Origin: M3007 sp031425155
GTDB lineage: Bacteria > Bacteroidota > Bacteroidia > Chitinophagales > Saprospiraceae
Reading direction: 5' to 3'
Length of the DNA stretch: 64,000 bases
NCBI GenBank assembly: GCA_031425155.1
Contig: JANPIV010000012.1
Location: 1-64,000 of the forward strand
The translations under genes were made by a program, and so were the position numbers. This document shows positions 16,553 through 24,503 of this stretch, piece after piece. The first letter of the stretch is position 1; each line of letters starts with the position of its first letter. The notes under the pieces are model-generated. The model had not been told where the DNA came from, did no database searches, and was given only the letters and a program-made list of their open reading frames with translations.

Positions 16553-18718
16553 ATGAAACAATTACTTTATATCGGCCTTTTTTTGGGCCTTGCCCAAACG
16601 CTGCAAAGCCAGCCAAGCACGGATTATTGCTGGTATTGGCAGAACCCGTTGCCGCAGGGGAATACGCTCAAGGATGTTTTTTTTGTTAATGCCACCACGG
16701 GTTGGGCCGTCGGCAGTGTTGGCACCATCGTCAAAACGACGGATGGTGGGGCGAGCTGGGAGGCGCAATTCTCCGGGTCCGGTCAAGACCTGACGGCCGT
16801 CCATTTTACGGACCCACAGCGGGGTTGGGTGGTCGACGGTTCCGGTACGATACGCCATTCCTCGAATGGCGGGGCTAGCTGGCAGCCGCAAGCATCCGGC
16901 ACTTCGGCATACCTTAGTAGCGTTTATTTTACCGATAGTCAGACGGGTTGGGCCGTCGGTGCCGATGGGGCCATTATGCATACCTCGAATGGCGGGTCGA
17001 GCTGGCAGCCGCAAGCATCCGGGACTGCCGAATGGTTTACGGCCGTTTATTTCACCGACGGCCAAACGGGCTGGGTAGTCGGCGGTTCCGGCACGATACT
17101 GCATACCTCGAATGGCGGGTCGAGCTGGCAGCCGCAAGCATCCGGGACTGCCGAATGGTTTACGGCCGTTTATTTTACCGACAGCGAGGCGGGTTGGGCC
17201 GTCAGCGAGGCGGGTACGATCGTCAGAACAATAGACGGCGGAGGGAGCTGGCAGGCACAGGCAGCTGGAACTTTGGCAGGCCTATCGGCCATTCATTTTG
17301 CCGACGCGCAGCGGGGTTGGGTGGTCGGCGGTTTCGGCACGATCCTCTACACTTCGGATGGCGGCCTGAGCTGGCAACAGCAAGCACCCTCCGGGATTCA
17401 TAATGGCCTTTTGAGTGTCTATTTTACCGACAACCAGCGGGGCTGGGCGGTCGGCGAGGCGGGTACGATCGTCCGAACAATAGACGGCGGAGGGAGCTGG
17501 CAGGAACAAACGGTTGGGGCGCCATTTCTAACGAGCGTTTATTTTAGGGATAGTCTAACCGGCTGGGCCGTCGGCTGGAATTCGATCCTCAAAACTTTGG
17601 ATGGCGGCATCAGCTGGCAAGAACAGGTATCCGGGGATTCGGCAATCTTACCCCTCTACAGCGTTTATTTTGCCGATACCCAGACGGGCTGGGCCGTCGG
17701 TGCCAATGGTATAATCATCCAATCATTGGATAGCGGCTCAAGTTGGCAGCCACAATCGTCGGGGACTACCCAAAAACTTAACGGCGTGCAGTTTACCGAC
17801 CTGCTGACCGGTTGGGCCGTCGGGCAAAATGGCACGATCCTCAAAACGGTGAATGGCGGGGCCAGTTGGCTGCCACAAGCATCCGGGACCAATGAGAACC
17901 TCAATGGCCTTCATTTTATCGACAGTCAGCGTGGCTGGGTAGCCGGTCAGGTCACCGTACTCAAAACCTCGGATGGGGGTGCGCATTGGTTTTCACCAGG
18001 CTCGGTGCCTCCTGCGGTGACCGCTATTCACTTTACAGACAACCTGACGGGCTGGATACCGAGCCTCGGCACCCTCTTCCGAACGATAGATGGCGGGGCC
18101 AATTGGATCATACAACCTGGGCCAGGGATTCCTCTATATGACGTTTACTTCCCCGACTCCCAGAATGGCTGGGCAGTTGGTTTCGATGGCACGATTATAA
18201 AGTATGAAGCCGTCTCCACGCCCGTAGCCGGTTTCACCTGGTCGGTGCAAGGGGCCTCCGTCCAGTTATCCAACACCTCCACCAATGCCGCCTCTTTCTT
18301 CTGGGATTTCGGCGACGGCCAAACCAGCGATGCAGAAAATCCACAGCATACCTACGCCGCCGTCGGCATTTACCTGGTAAAACTAACCGTCAGCAATGCC
18401 TGCGGCGGCACGGCTACGTCTGAACAAATGGTCAGCGTGACGAGCGAAGTTTCTACCCCATCCTTTTTGAGCACCTTCGACGTGTTCCCCAATCCGGCGG
18501 GCGACCAATTTACCCTGCGCTTGCAAGGGCCCCCGCAAAAAATGGTGGTGGTGGACCTGTTCGGAACCACGGGACAAAAGCTGTTCCGCGAATCCATTGA
18601 TTTTCAAACCGGGTCGGTGCTCAAAAGTTTTTCCTGCCGCGATTTGCCGGCGGGGGTTTATTGGGTCAGGGTTATGGGCGATCAAAGCAGTGGATTTCGA
18701 AAAATAATTATTGAATGA
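16553..18718 (+). CDS. Secreted Ycf48/BNR-repeat protein with PKD and T9SS tail
   Basis: The start is the ATG at 16553 (MKQLLYIGLFLGLAQTLQSQ, a clear signal peptide), giving 721 residues. Then come about 13 units of some 41 residues, each with a GWAVG-type turn and an SxDGGxSWQxQ strand: a Ycf48/BNR-like beta-propeller region to about 560. A PKD domain follows (FFWDFGDGQTSDAENPQHTY at about 585). The last ~80 residues are a type IX sorting domain (FDVFPNPAGDQFTLRL to GVYWVRVMGDQ). It should be exported by Sec, moved across the outer membrane by T9SS and anchored on the surface or released; adhesion is a guess. Two adjacent units near 16978-17220 are almost identical in DNA, showing recent duplication. 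Confidence 0.93.
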   Translation: MKQLLYIGLFLGLAQTLQSQPSTDYCWYWQNPLPQGNTLKDVFFVNATTGWAVGSVGTIVKTTDGGASWEAQFSGSGQDLTAVHFTDPQRGWVVDGSGTIRHSSNGGASWQPQASGTSAYLSSVYFTDSQTGWAVGADGAIMHTSNGGSSWQPQASGTAEWFTAVYFTDGQTGWVVGGSGTILHTSNGGSSWQPQASGTAEWFTAVYFTDSEAGWAVSEAGTIVRTIDGGGSWQAQAAGTLAGLSAIHFADAQRGWVVGGFGTILYTSDGGLSWQQQAPSGIHNGLLSVYFTDNQRGWAVGEAGTIVRTIDGGGSWQEQTVGAPFLTSVYFRDSLTGWAVGWNSILKTLDGGISWQEQVSGDSAILPLYSVYFADTQTGWAVGANGIIIQSLDSGSSWQPQSSGTTQKLNGVQFTDLLTGWAVGQNGTILKTVNGGASWLPQASGTNENLNGLHFIDSQRGWVAGQVTVLKTSDGGAHWFSPGSVPPAVTAIHFTDNLTGWIPSLGTLFRTIDGGANWIIQPGPGIPLYDVYFPDSQNGWAVGFDGTIIKYEAVSTPVAGFTWSVQGASVQLSNTSTNAASFFWDFGDGQTSDAENPQHTYAAVGIYLVKLTVSNACGGTATSEQMVSVTSEVSTPSFLSTFDVFPNPAGDQFTLRLQGPPQKMVVVDLFGTTGQKLFRESIDFQTGSVLKSFSCRDLPAGVYWVRVMGDQSSGFRKIIIE
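16978..17220 (+). repeat. Near-identical tandem units inside the Ycf48-repeat gene
   Basis: Two tandem copies with a period of 123 bases (41 codons) start at about 16978 and 17101. About 80 bases are almost identical (from catacctcgaatggcgggtc through the gactgccgaatggtttacgg block), while other units of the same gene are conserved only in protein. It is a recent unit expansion or conversion, the type of change that lets the repeat number vary between strains. Confidence 0.85.
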
Positions 18719-18736
18719 ATGGCGCCCCGGTAATCC

Positions 18737-19561
18737 ATGGCACACATTATTGACTTTATTGCCCAATTCCACCCGGCCGTCCAGGTGCTTATAGCCACCT
18801 TGTTCACGTGGAGCGTCACCGCGTTGGGTGCGGCGCTGGTTTTCTTTTTCAAGACCGTCCACCAGCGGGTGCTCGACGCGATGATGGGTTTTGCCGCAGG
18901 CGTGATGATCGCGGCCAGCTTTTGGTCGCTGTTGGCGCCCGCCATCGAGATGAGCGCATCGGTGAGCAGTTTGCCCGAATGGGCACCTGCCCTGATCGGT
19001 TTTATGGCCGGCGGCCTTTTCCTGGCAGCCGTGGACAAAATATTGCCCCACGTCCACCCGGATTTGGCGGTCGAGCAGGCCGAGGGCATTTCGACCCAAT
19101 GGCGGCGCAGCGTGTTGCTGGTGTTGGCCATCACCTTGCACAACATCCCGGAAGGCCTGGCGGTGGGCGTGGCATTTGGCGCGGTGGTGCACCACCTGCC
19201 TACCGCTACCCTGGGGGGCGCCGTTGCTTTGGCGATTGGCATTGGGTTGCAGAATTTCCCCGAAGGCACGGCCGTGTCGGTGCCGCTGCGGCGAGAGGGG
19301 ATGTCGCGCGGCAAGGCGTTTTGGTACGGCCAACTTTCCGGAGTGGTCGAGCCTGTTTTCGGGGTGCTGGGTGCTTTGGCGGTATTGACCATGAAGCCGG
19401 TGTTACCCTATGCCCTGTCCTTCGCCGCCGGGGCGATGATTTTTGTGGTCGTGGAAGAATTGATCCCCGAGTCCCAGCGGGCGGGCAACACCGACCTGGC
19501 CACGCTGGCCACCTTGCTGGGGTTTAGCGTGATGATGGTTTTGGATGTGGCGCTGGGGTAG
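18737..19561 (+). CDS. ZIP family divalent metal transporter
   Basis: A 274-residue membrane protein with about eight hydrophobic helices. The two hallmark metal-site helices are TLHNIPEGLAVGVAFG (about 134-150) and GIGLQNFPEGTAVSVPLRREG (about 175-195), as in ZupT/GufA. The loop between helices 3 and 4 has His residues (KILPHVHPDL). It would import zinc or related divalent metals across the inner membrane. The stop codon of the upstream secreted-protein gene is only 18 bases away; cotranscription is possible, though function does not link them. Confidence 0.93.
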   Translation: MAHIIDFIAQFHPAVQVLIATLFTWSVTALGAALVFFFKTVHQRVLDAMMGFAAGVMIAASFWSLLAPAIEMSASVSSLPEWAPALIGFMAGGLFLAAVDKILPHVHPDLAVEQAEGISTQWRRSVLLVLAITLHNIPEGLAVGVAFGAVVHHLPTATLGGAVALAIGIGLQNFPEGTAVSVPLRREGMSRGKAFWYGQLSGVVEPVFGVLGALAVLTMKPVLPYALSFAAGAMIFVVVEELIPESQRAGNTDLATLATLLGFSVMMVLDVALG

Positions 19562-19617
19562 GAGACCTCACTCAGTGCGACTAATTGATGATTCGGGCCG
19601 TGCGCAAACAGCGCCTC

Positions 19618-20100
19618 CTACACAAACAACATGTGCGTTCCTACGCCGCTGCCTTGTTTGTAAAAATCGCCAACGGTAATCACCCCGTCAATGTCGTCGT
19701 ACATATCTTCTTTCTGGTAGTGGAACATATCCATAGCCAGTTTGCAGGCCCACAGCTTGACGCCGGAGGCTTTCAGGATGTCTAGGAATTCGTGTACATC
19801 CGGCATATCAATTCGTTCCATTTCCTTTTTCATCATGTGGGTGGCCAGCGCTTCCATGCCCGGCAGTCCGCCTAGTATCGTTGGCAGGTGCATGGCAGGG
19901 TTGCCGACTGTTGCTACGTGCAGATGTTCCAGTTTCTTTTTGTGGATCGCTTCCAGACCGAAAAATGTAAAGAACATTTCCGCTTCAATGCCTTCCATGC
20001 GTGCACCGTTGGCGAGTACGAATGCCGCATACACGTTTTCAAGGGTCGCTTTGGAAAGGATAATCATCATTTTTTTGATATCACCGTTGTGGTCGCTCAT
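19618..20100 (-). CDS. DsrE2-like sulfur-carrier protein
   Basis: A 160-residue DsrE/DsrF-like protein of the DsrE2 type: KKMMIILSKATLENVYAAFVLANGA forms the first strand and helix, MEAEMFFTFFGLEA-like strand follows, and the conserved Cys119 lies in GVKLWACKLAMDMF, the position of the persulfide-carrying Cys in DsrE2 proteins. Near the end is GVITVGDFYKQG. It should accept or pass sulfane sulfur. It is the third gene of a minus-strand unit behind an SQR-like flavoprotein and a TusE/DsrC-like protein, which supports the call. Confidence 0.88.
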   Translation of the reverse strand: MSDHNGDIKKMMIILSKATLENVYAAFVLANGARMEGIEAEMFFTFFGLEAIHKKKLEHLHVATVGNPAMHLPTILGGLPGMEALATHMMKKEMERIDMPDVHEFLDILKASGVKLWACKLAMDMFHYQKEDMYDDIDGVITVGDFYKQGSGVGTHMLFV

Positions 20101-20176
20101 GGCTGATATTTTATGGAAATTAGTGTTCCGTTTTCCGCCACCTGTGCCCTACGGACTGCGGCGGTTAAAGAGGCGT

Positions 20177-20485
20177 TTAAATACAACTGGCGGGTTTTGG
20201 AATACCCGCAATTTTTGACGCTGTTTTCAGGGGCGCCATCGGGAATAGCTGGTAGAATTCCTTGATATCCACCACGCCGCTTTTCCCGATTCTGCGGATA
20301 CTCAAGGCGACTTCGTTTTTAAACTCCCCTTGCAGGTAGGCAATGACTTCCCAGTGCCGTGGGGTCATGGTGATGCTGGCTTCCTGGGCCAAATCCGTTC
20401 CGATTTGTTGGTTCCATTCGGAGAAATCGGTGAGGTAACCTTCTTCGTTGACGTGTACGGTTGCCCCGGCAATTGTCTTTTCCAT
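20177..20485 (-). CDS. TusE/DsrC-like sulfur relay protein
   Basis: A 102-residue DsrC/TusE/DsvC family protein. The core FSEWNQQIGTDLAQEASI and TPRHWEVIAYLQGEF segments are typical. The C-terminal arm ends LKTASKIAGIPKPASCI: the penultimate Cys (CysA) is present, but the second Cys of true DsrC, ten residues earlier, is Ser. This is the TusE-like or single-Cys state, which can carry a persulfide but cannot form the DsrC trisulfide with sulfite reductase. It starts 18 bases after the SQR-like gene and probably receives sulfur from it or the DsrE2-like partner. Confidence 0.92.
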   Translation of the reverse strand: MEKTIAGATVHVNEEGYLTDFSEWNQQIGTDLAQEASITMTPRHWEVIAYLQGEFKNEVALSIRRIGKSGVVDIKEFYQLFPMAPLKTASKIAGIPKPASCI

Positions 20486-20503
20486 GTGCTATGTTTTTTT
20501 AAA

Positions 20504-21739
20504 TTAATCAAACGTTTTGCCGGCCTCTTGCATGGCCGTGGATACGAAGGGGATATGGGTGCCTTTCAGCAACATGTTCCAGTAGATCCAGCGGAAAGCC
20601 AGTTTGCCCATGTGGTTGATGCGGCTTTCTTTCAGAAGGCGCAGCGGACCGACGCCCGGGAATGGGAAAGTGCCTTCTACCGGCTCGTGCGTATAGTTGA
20701 AATCAATGAGCAGTGCCTTTCCGTTGCCCGTTTCCACAAAACAGTTGGCATGGCCGTCGAATTCTTCTTTCAACGGTTCACCGGCGATATAGTGCAGCAC
20801 GTTATCGGTCAGGATTTCTGCCTCGAAGTGGGCCACGGAACCGGCTTTGGACGCCGCAATATTGGTGGCATCGCCCAGTACGAAAATATTTGGCCAGTCC
20901 TTGGATTGCAGGGTTGCTTTGTGGGTGGGGACAAAGTTCAGATCATCTCCCAGGCCCGAACGGGCTATTAATGCGTCGCCTTTATTGGTTGGTACGGTTA
21001 CCAGCAAATCGAAAGGCACTACGCGACCGCCATAATCAACCAGCGTTTTGTGCTCATTGTCAATACTTTCGATAGCGAAGTCGCTTTCTATTTTAATGTG
21101 CTTCTCGTCGAGCAAATGTTGGAGGGCATTGGTCGCTTTGGGCTTGGTAAAGGCACCGCTCAAAGGCGTGACGAAGGTGATATCCACCTGATCGCGCAGA
21201 TGTTTGTGCTTAAAATAAGAATCGGCCAGAAAAGCAAATTCCAGAGGCGCCACCGGGCATTTGATCGGCATTTCGGTAATGTGTACCACTAATTTTCCGC
21301 CTTTCCATTCCCGGAGTTTATTGCGCAGCGCCAGCGCGCCTTCAAAGGTGTAAAAGTCAAATATGCTTTTTTGCCATTCCTTGCCCAGCATCCCTGCGGT
21401 TTCTTCCGGGGCGGTTTTGGCGCCCGTGGCAATGATCAAAAGGTCATAATGCAGGCGATCGCCGTTGGCCAGGCTCACATACTGCTCCTGCGGCACAATG
21501 CGGTCAATCTGGTCATTGATCAAATGGACCCCCTGCGGTATAAAATCCTTGATCGGTTTGATGATATCCTCCGGCTGATAAATATCAAAAGGGAGAAACA
21601 GGTAACCGGGCTGGTAATAATGCTCTTCTCTTTCGTCGATCACCTCTATTTCCCATTCGTCGATTTTTAAATGGGGACGGAGGTGATTGGCCATCATCGT
21701 CCCAGCGGTCCCGGCGCCTAGAATAATCATGCGTTTCAT
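20504..21739 (-). CDS. Sulfide:quinone oxidoreductase-like flavoprotein
   Basis: The 411-residue protein has the FAD-binding GAGTAG motif at 8-13, a second dinucleotide motif region (IIATGAK at about 102) and the closing VLGDATNI at about 287-294. Only two Cys occur: Cys161 in IKCPVAPLEFAFLAD and Cys333 in HANCFVETGNGKA. These fit the two redox Cys that are kept in all SQR types; the third Cys of classical SQR is absent. The tail (LAFRWIYWNMLLKGTHIPFV) is amphipathic, for membrane docking. It would oxidise sulfide to polysulfide and reduce quinone. It is first in a three-gene sulfur unit with TusE/DsrC-like and DsrE2-like genes. Confidence 0.88.
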   Translation of the reverse strand: MKRMIILGAGTAGTMMANHLRPHLKIDEWEIEVIDEREEHYYQPGYLFLPFDIYQPEDIIKPIKDFIPQGVHLINDQIDRIVPQEQYVSLANGDRLHYDLLIIATGAKTAPEETAGMLGKEWQKSIFDFYTFEGALALRNKLREWKGGKLVVHITEMPIKCPVAPLEFAFLADSYFKHKHLRDQVDITFVTPLSGAFTKPKATNALQHLLDEKHIKIESDFAIESIDNEHKTLVDYGGRVVPFDLLVTVPTNKGDALIARSGLGDDLNFVPTHKATLQSKDWPNIFVLGDATNIAASKAGSVAHFEAEILTDNVLHYIAGEPLKEEFDGHANCFVETGNGKALLIDFNYTHEPVEGTFPFPGVGPLRLLKESRINHMGKLAFRWIYWNMLLKGTHIPFVSTAMQEAGKTFD

Positions 21740-22040
21740 GCAGCGATATTTTTCAATTAAAATTTGCTACAAGGTCCCTCCTGGCCGTCCGCCATTAGAT
21801 GATGGGCGTCATGGAAGGCAGTGACTATTATTTTTTTAAAACCGGCCTTGGCTACAATCATGCTTATTCACCAAAAGGATACGTGGCCGGTATCTGGAGG
21901 CCGAGGATGGGGGAATGCTGGGAAAGGCGGCTTAGGAACGGTGGGAACGACGATGATGGCAATGGCGAATTAATAAATAAGCAACAAGCAAAAGGCAAAA
22001 TGGCAATGAAAACCAATCGAGATGTTGATTTGCTTGTTGC
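21740..22040. other. Gene-free gap with inverted repeat
   Basis: This gap lies upstream of the sulfur unit and downstream of the GlxA-like regulator. No gene is supported. It should hold the promoter of the sulfur unit near 21740-21800, but no clear consensus is seen. A 12-base perfect inverted repeat (gcaacaagcaaa at 21981-21992 and its complement at 22029-22040) ends directly at the stop codon of the regulator gene. Confidence 0.6.
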
Positions 22041-23015
22041 CTACTTTACCTGCTTATTATATTTATTTCTATATTCAATCGGCGTTAATCCGGTAATTTT
22101 TTTAAATACATCCCGAAACGCTTTGGTGTCGGTATAACCCACATCAAACATGACTTCGCTGATATTTTTCCGACTGGTCTCGAAACTCCTTTTTGCGGCT
22201 TCAATCTTTACCCGCTGAATATATTCTATGACTGTATTATTAGTCGCTTTCTTAAAACGCCGTTCAAAACTCCGGCGGCCCGTCGCGCACAGATCGGCTA
22301 ATTGGTCCACCGTGATTTTATCGGCATAATTCCGCTCAATAAAATCCTGCGTTCGTCTTACTTCTTCGTCTTCATGTTCTTTCTGGCCCTGGAACATTAC
22401 GAAGGCCGACTGATTACTACGATCAATATCTATGGCAAAGAATTTGGAAGCCAGGATAGCCGTGGCGCGATCCGTATATTTTTCTACTAAATACAAGAGT
22501 AAATTCCAGTAAGAAGTAGCACCGCCGCTGGAATAGAGGCCCTGTTCTTCGGTAATAATACTGCCATCCACCAGTTCCACATCCGGGAACATCGTTCTGA
22601 ATTCGTTGCCGTAGAGCCAGTGCGTGGAGCATTGTTTGCCTTTCAGCAAACCCGTGGAAGCCAGCAAAAAGGCCCCGACACAGAGCGAGGCGACTTCGGC
22701 CCCGTTTTTATACTGCTCCACAATCCACGGAACCGCCCCTTTATTGGTTTCCACCGCAGTTTTCATATCGCCGCTCAGGGCCGGGATGACGATCAGGTCA
22801 GTCTTGTGCACTTCGCTGAGTAGATGATCGGTGTGAATAGAAAACAGGCCATCGTTCAGGCGCACCTCGCGGGATTCGCCGACCAATTCCAGGTGAAACA
22901 AAGGCGGTTTATTGGCCGCAGTGAGGAATTGATTGACCGCCGCGAACATATAACGGGGGTCGGCAATGGCGGGCATTACTGCCGATTCGGGCACGAGGAT
23001 GGAGATATGTTTCAT
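22041..23015 (-). CDS. GlxA-type regulator: DJ-1/PfpI domain plus AraC HTH
   Basis: Start at the ATG at 23015 (MKHISILVPESAVMPAIA), 324 residues; 12 more open codons upstream are not family-like. Residues 1-195 form a DJ-1/PfpI-like domain with the nucleophile-elbow-like VASLCVGAFLLASTGLL; residues ~215-320 form an AraC helix-turn-helix pair (ITVDQLADLCATGRRSFERRF, ISEVMFDVGYTDTKAFRDVF). These regulators sense small metabolites and act as activators. The divergent VOC gene at 23132 is a candidate target. A TAnnTTTG box ends 4 bases before the start, so the mRNA may be nearly leaderless. Confidence 0.92.
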   Translation of the reverse strand: MKHISILVPESAVMPAIADPRYMFAAVNQFLTAANKPPLFHLELVGESREVRLNDGLFSIHTDHLLSEVHKTDLIVIPALSGDMKTAVETNKGAVPWIVEQYKNGAEVASLCVGAFLLASTGLLKGKQCSTHWLYGNEFRTMFPDVELVDGSIITEEQGLYSSGGATSYWNLLLYLVEKYTDRATAILASKFFAIDIDRSNQSAFVMFQGQKEHEDEEVRRTQDFIERNYADKITVDQLADLCATGRRSFERRFKKATNNTVIEYIQRVKIEAAKRSFETSRKNISEVMFDVGYTDTKAFRDVFKKITGLTPIEYRNKYNKQVK

Positions 23016-23019
23016 GGCA

Positions 23020-23027
23020 CAAAGATA
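23020..23027 (-). promoter_or_regulatory. Candidate -7 box for the GlxA-type gene
   Basis: On the minus strand the sequence is TATCTTTG, a full match to the Bacteroidota -7 consensus TAnnTTTG. A GTTG that could be the -33 element lies 21 bases further upstream. Transcription would begin about at the ATG, so the message would be leaderless or nearly so. Seen by eye only. Confidence 0.35.
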
Positions 23028-23099
23028 AACAAAACGTTTTGTCGTAATCAACCATTTAGGTTGTCGTATTTGCCACTCACTAGGCTAAAATGTTGTATT

Positions 23100-23107
23100 T
23101 ACCTTTG
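23100..23107 (+). promoter_or_regulatory. Candidate -7 box for the VOC gene
   Basis: TACCTTTG matches TAnnTTTG and lies 25 bases before the start at 23132. A TTTG is present upstream at 23069-23072, but its 27-base spacing is longer than the usual 19-21, so only the -7 box is supported. Confidence 0.35.
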
Positions 23108-23131
23108 TAACATCAAAAATCACTTGTTTTT

Positions 23132-23740
23132 ATGACACAAATAATTGTATATTTGACCTTCCATGGCAACTGCCGCGAAGCCATGACTTTCTATCAGGAA
23201 TGCCTCGGCGGGGAACTGATGCTGCAAACAATCGGCGAATCCCCGATGGCCGATAAAATGCCGCCCGCCATGCAAGAATACATTCTGCACGCTGCTTTGA
23301 CCAATGGGAAACTGTCGTTGTTGGGCTCCGATATGGTCGGTGAAAAGGGGTTGATAAAAGGAAATGCTGTGTTGCTCATGCTGAATTGCAGTAGTGAAGC
23401 GGAAATAAAACGCTGCTATGCTGATCTTGCCCGAGACGGAGAAGCGACCCACCCTTTGGAAAATACTTTCTGGGGGGCTTTATTCGGCGGTCTGACCGAT
23501 CAATTTGGCAATCACTGGCTGCTGCATTTTGAAAGATCCCAGACTTCAACGGAGAAATTGCCCACTGGTTTGGCCCAACCGGCTAAACGCGCGCTCGATT
23601 CGGCCGGTATCCATGTTTTAACGGATTTTTCCAGGTTTACGGAAGTCGAAATTTCGGTATTACACGGTGTTGGGAAAAACGCGCTGACAAAGATAAAAAA
23701 AGTGCTCGCTGAAAATGGTATTTCTTTTAAAACGCCATGA
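23132..23740 (+). CDS. VOC (PhnB-like) protein fused to helix-hairpin-helix domain
   Basis: A 202-residue protein. Residues 1-145 are a VOC domain of the PhnB type (IVYLTFHGNCREAMTFYQEC, DKMPPAMQEYILHAAL, HPLENTFWGALFGGLTDQFG, HWLLHFE). Residues ~150-202 are a helix-hairpin-helix unit like the RNA polymerase alpha C-terminal domain (AKRALDSAGIHVLTDFSRFT, ISVLHGVGKNALTKIKKVL). The N-terminal part resembles metal-dependent lyase or resistance proteins, but no substrate can be named; the C-terminal part suggests DNA or protein contact. It is divergent from the GlxA-type regulator and followed by a second VOC gene. Confidence 0.85.
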   Translation: MTQIIVYLTFHGNCREAMTFYQECLGGELMLQTIGESPMADKMPPAMQEYILHAALTNGKLSLLGSDMVGEKGLIKGNAVLLMLNCSSEAEIKRCYADLARDGEATHPLENTFWGALFGGLTDQFGNHWLLHFERSQTSTEKLPTGLAQPAKRALDSAGIHVLTDFSRFTEVEISVLHGVGKNALTKIKKVLAENGISFKTP

Positions 23741-23793
23741 ATTCTATAACTTCTCTACATCAAAAATCAATTTCACCATTCAAATTCCTAGCT

Positions 23794-24201
23794 ATGACAA
23801 CCAAAATTTTTGTCAATCTGCCGGTTAAAGACCTGCAAAAATCCATGACTTTTTTCCAGCATCTTGGTTTTACGTTCAATCCGCAATTTACCGACGAGAC
23901 TGCTGCCTGTATGGTCATTTCGGAGAGCATTTTTGCAATGCTGCTGACTTATCCGAAATTCCAGCAATTTACTAAAAAAGAGATTGCCGACGCTACTAAA
24001 ACCACCGAAGTTTTAATTGCTTTGGATGCCGAAAATCGTCAGGCCGTACAGGAGATGGTCCATAAAGCAACCGAGGCGGGCGGGTCTATTTATGCCGAAG
24101 CACAAGACCACGGCTGGATGTATCAACATAGTTTCGCTGATCTGGATGGCCATCAATGGGAAGTATTATATATGGATATTAATGTGCTGCCTAAAGAATA
24201 A
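23794..24201 (+). CDS. VOC family protein (glyoxalase-like)
   Basis: Start at the ATG at 23794 (MTTKIFVNLPVKDLQKSM), 135 residues; a frame open from 23737 adds 19 unlikely residues. It is a single VOC domain of the type annotated as lactoylglutathione-lyase-like: NLPVKDLQKSMTFFQHLGF, CMVISESIFAMLLTYPKFQQF and DLDGHQWEVLYMD. The family holds many functions, from extradiol dioxygenases to antibiotic-binding proteins. It follows another VOC gene by 53 bases, so a shared message is probable. Immediately after the stop the same frame continues with the remains of another gene. Confidence 0.87.
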   Translation: MTTKIFVNLPVKDLQKSMTFFQHLGFTFNPQFTDETAACMVISESIFAMLLTYPKFQQFTKKEIADATKTTEVLIALDAENRQAVQEMVHKATEAGGSIYAEAQDHGWMYQHSFADLDGHQWEVLYMDINVLPKE

Positions 24202-24381
24202 TTACTGGTGGATTCAGCCACCGACTCTGATGACTATTATCTCTTTATAAATCCAGTCGCTTTGGGTAGCGGAATGCCTATTTTTCAGGATTTGGAGACA
24301 CGGCGTACTTTAAAATTAGTAGAGGCTAAATCTTTTGAGTGTGGTATTGTGGTACTGCACTATCAAAAGGCAGCGGAGTAA
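24202..24381 (+). pseudogene. C-terminal remnant of a DHFR/RibD-like gene
   Basis: Starting at the codon after the VOC stop, 59 codons are open and encode LLVDSATDSDDYYLFINPV then ALGSGMPIFQDLETRRTLKL and a final VVLHYQKAAE. This matches the C-terminal third of the dihydrofolate reductase-like (RibD C-terminal domain, YyaP/YwjB) proteins, in which DEY.LFINPVALGSGMPIF is the most conserved segment. There is no start codon, no nucleotide-binding N-terminus and no ribosome site, so it is a broken remnant, about 60 of ~180 residues, probably left by a deletion that joined it to the VOC gene. Confidence 0.8.
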
Positions 24382-24503
24382 TAAGCATCAGATAGTAGTA
24401 AACACTTTTTTGGCAGATTAACCGAATTAACTCTTTCCCTGTAACATTCCCCCATTTCTTCCGTCTCCCAGTTATCAATTTCACGCTCTAACTGGTTCTT
24501 ACT

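Noticed and set aside
16680..18190. Regularly spaced repeats, considered as CRISPR-like
   Set aside because: The period is about 120-123 bases, in frame, and encodes Ycf48-type protein units; no spacer/repeat pattern and no cas genes.
19176..19388. Alternative frames inside the ZIP transporter gene
   Set aside because: Shadows of the high-GC coding region; the main frame has the HNIPEG and NFPEG metal-site helices.
21799..22137. 112-codon plus-strand frame
   Set aside because: It runs into the C-terminal coding region of the GlxA-type gene on the other strand and has no ribosome site or domain.
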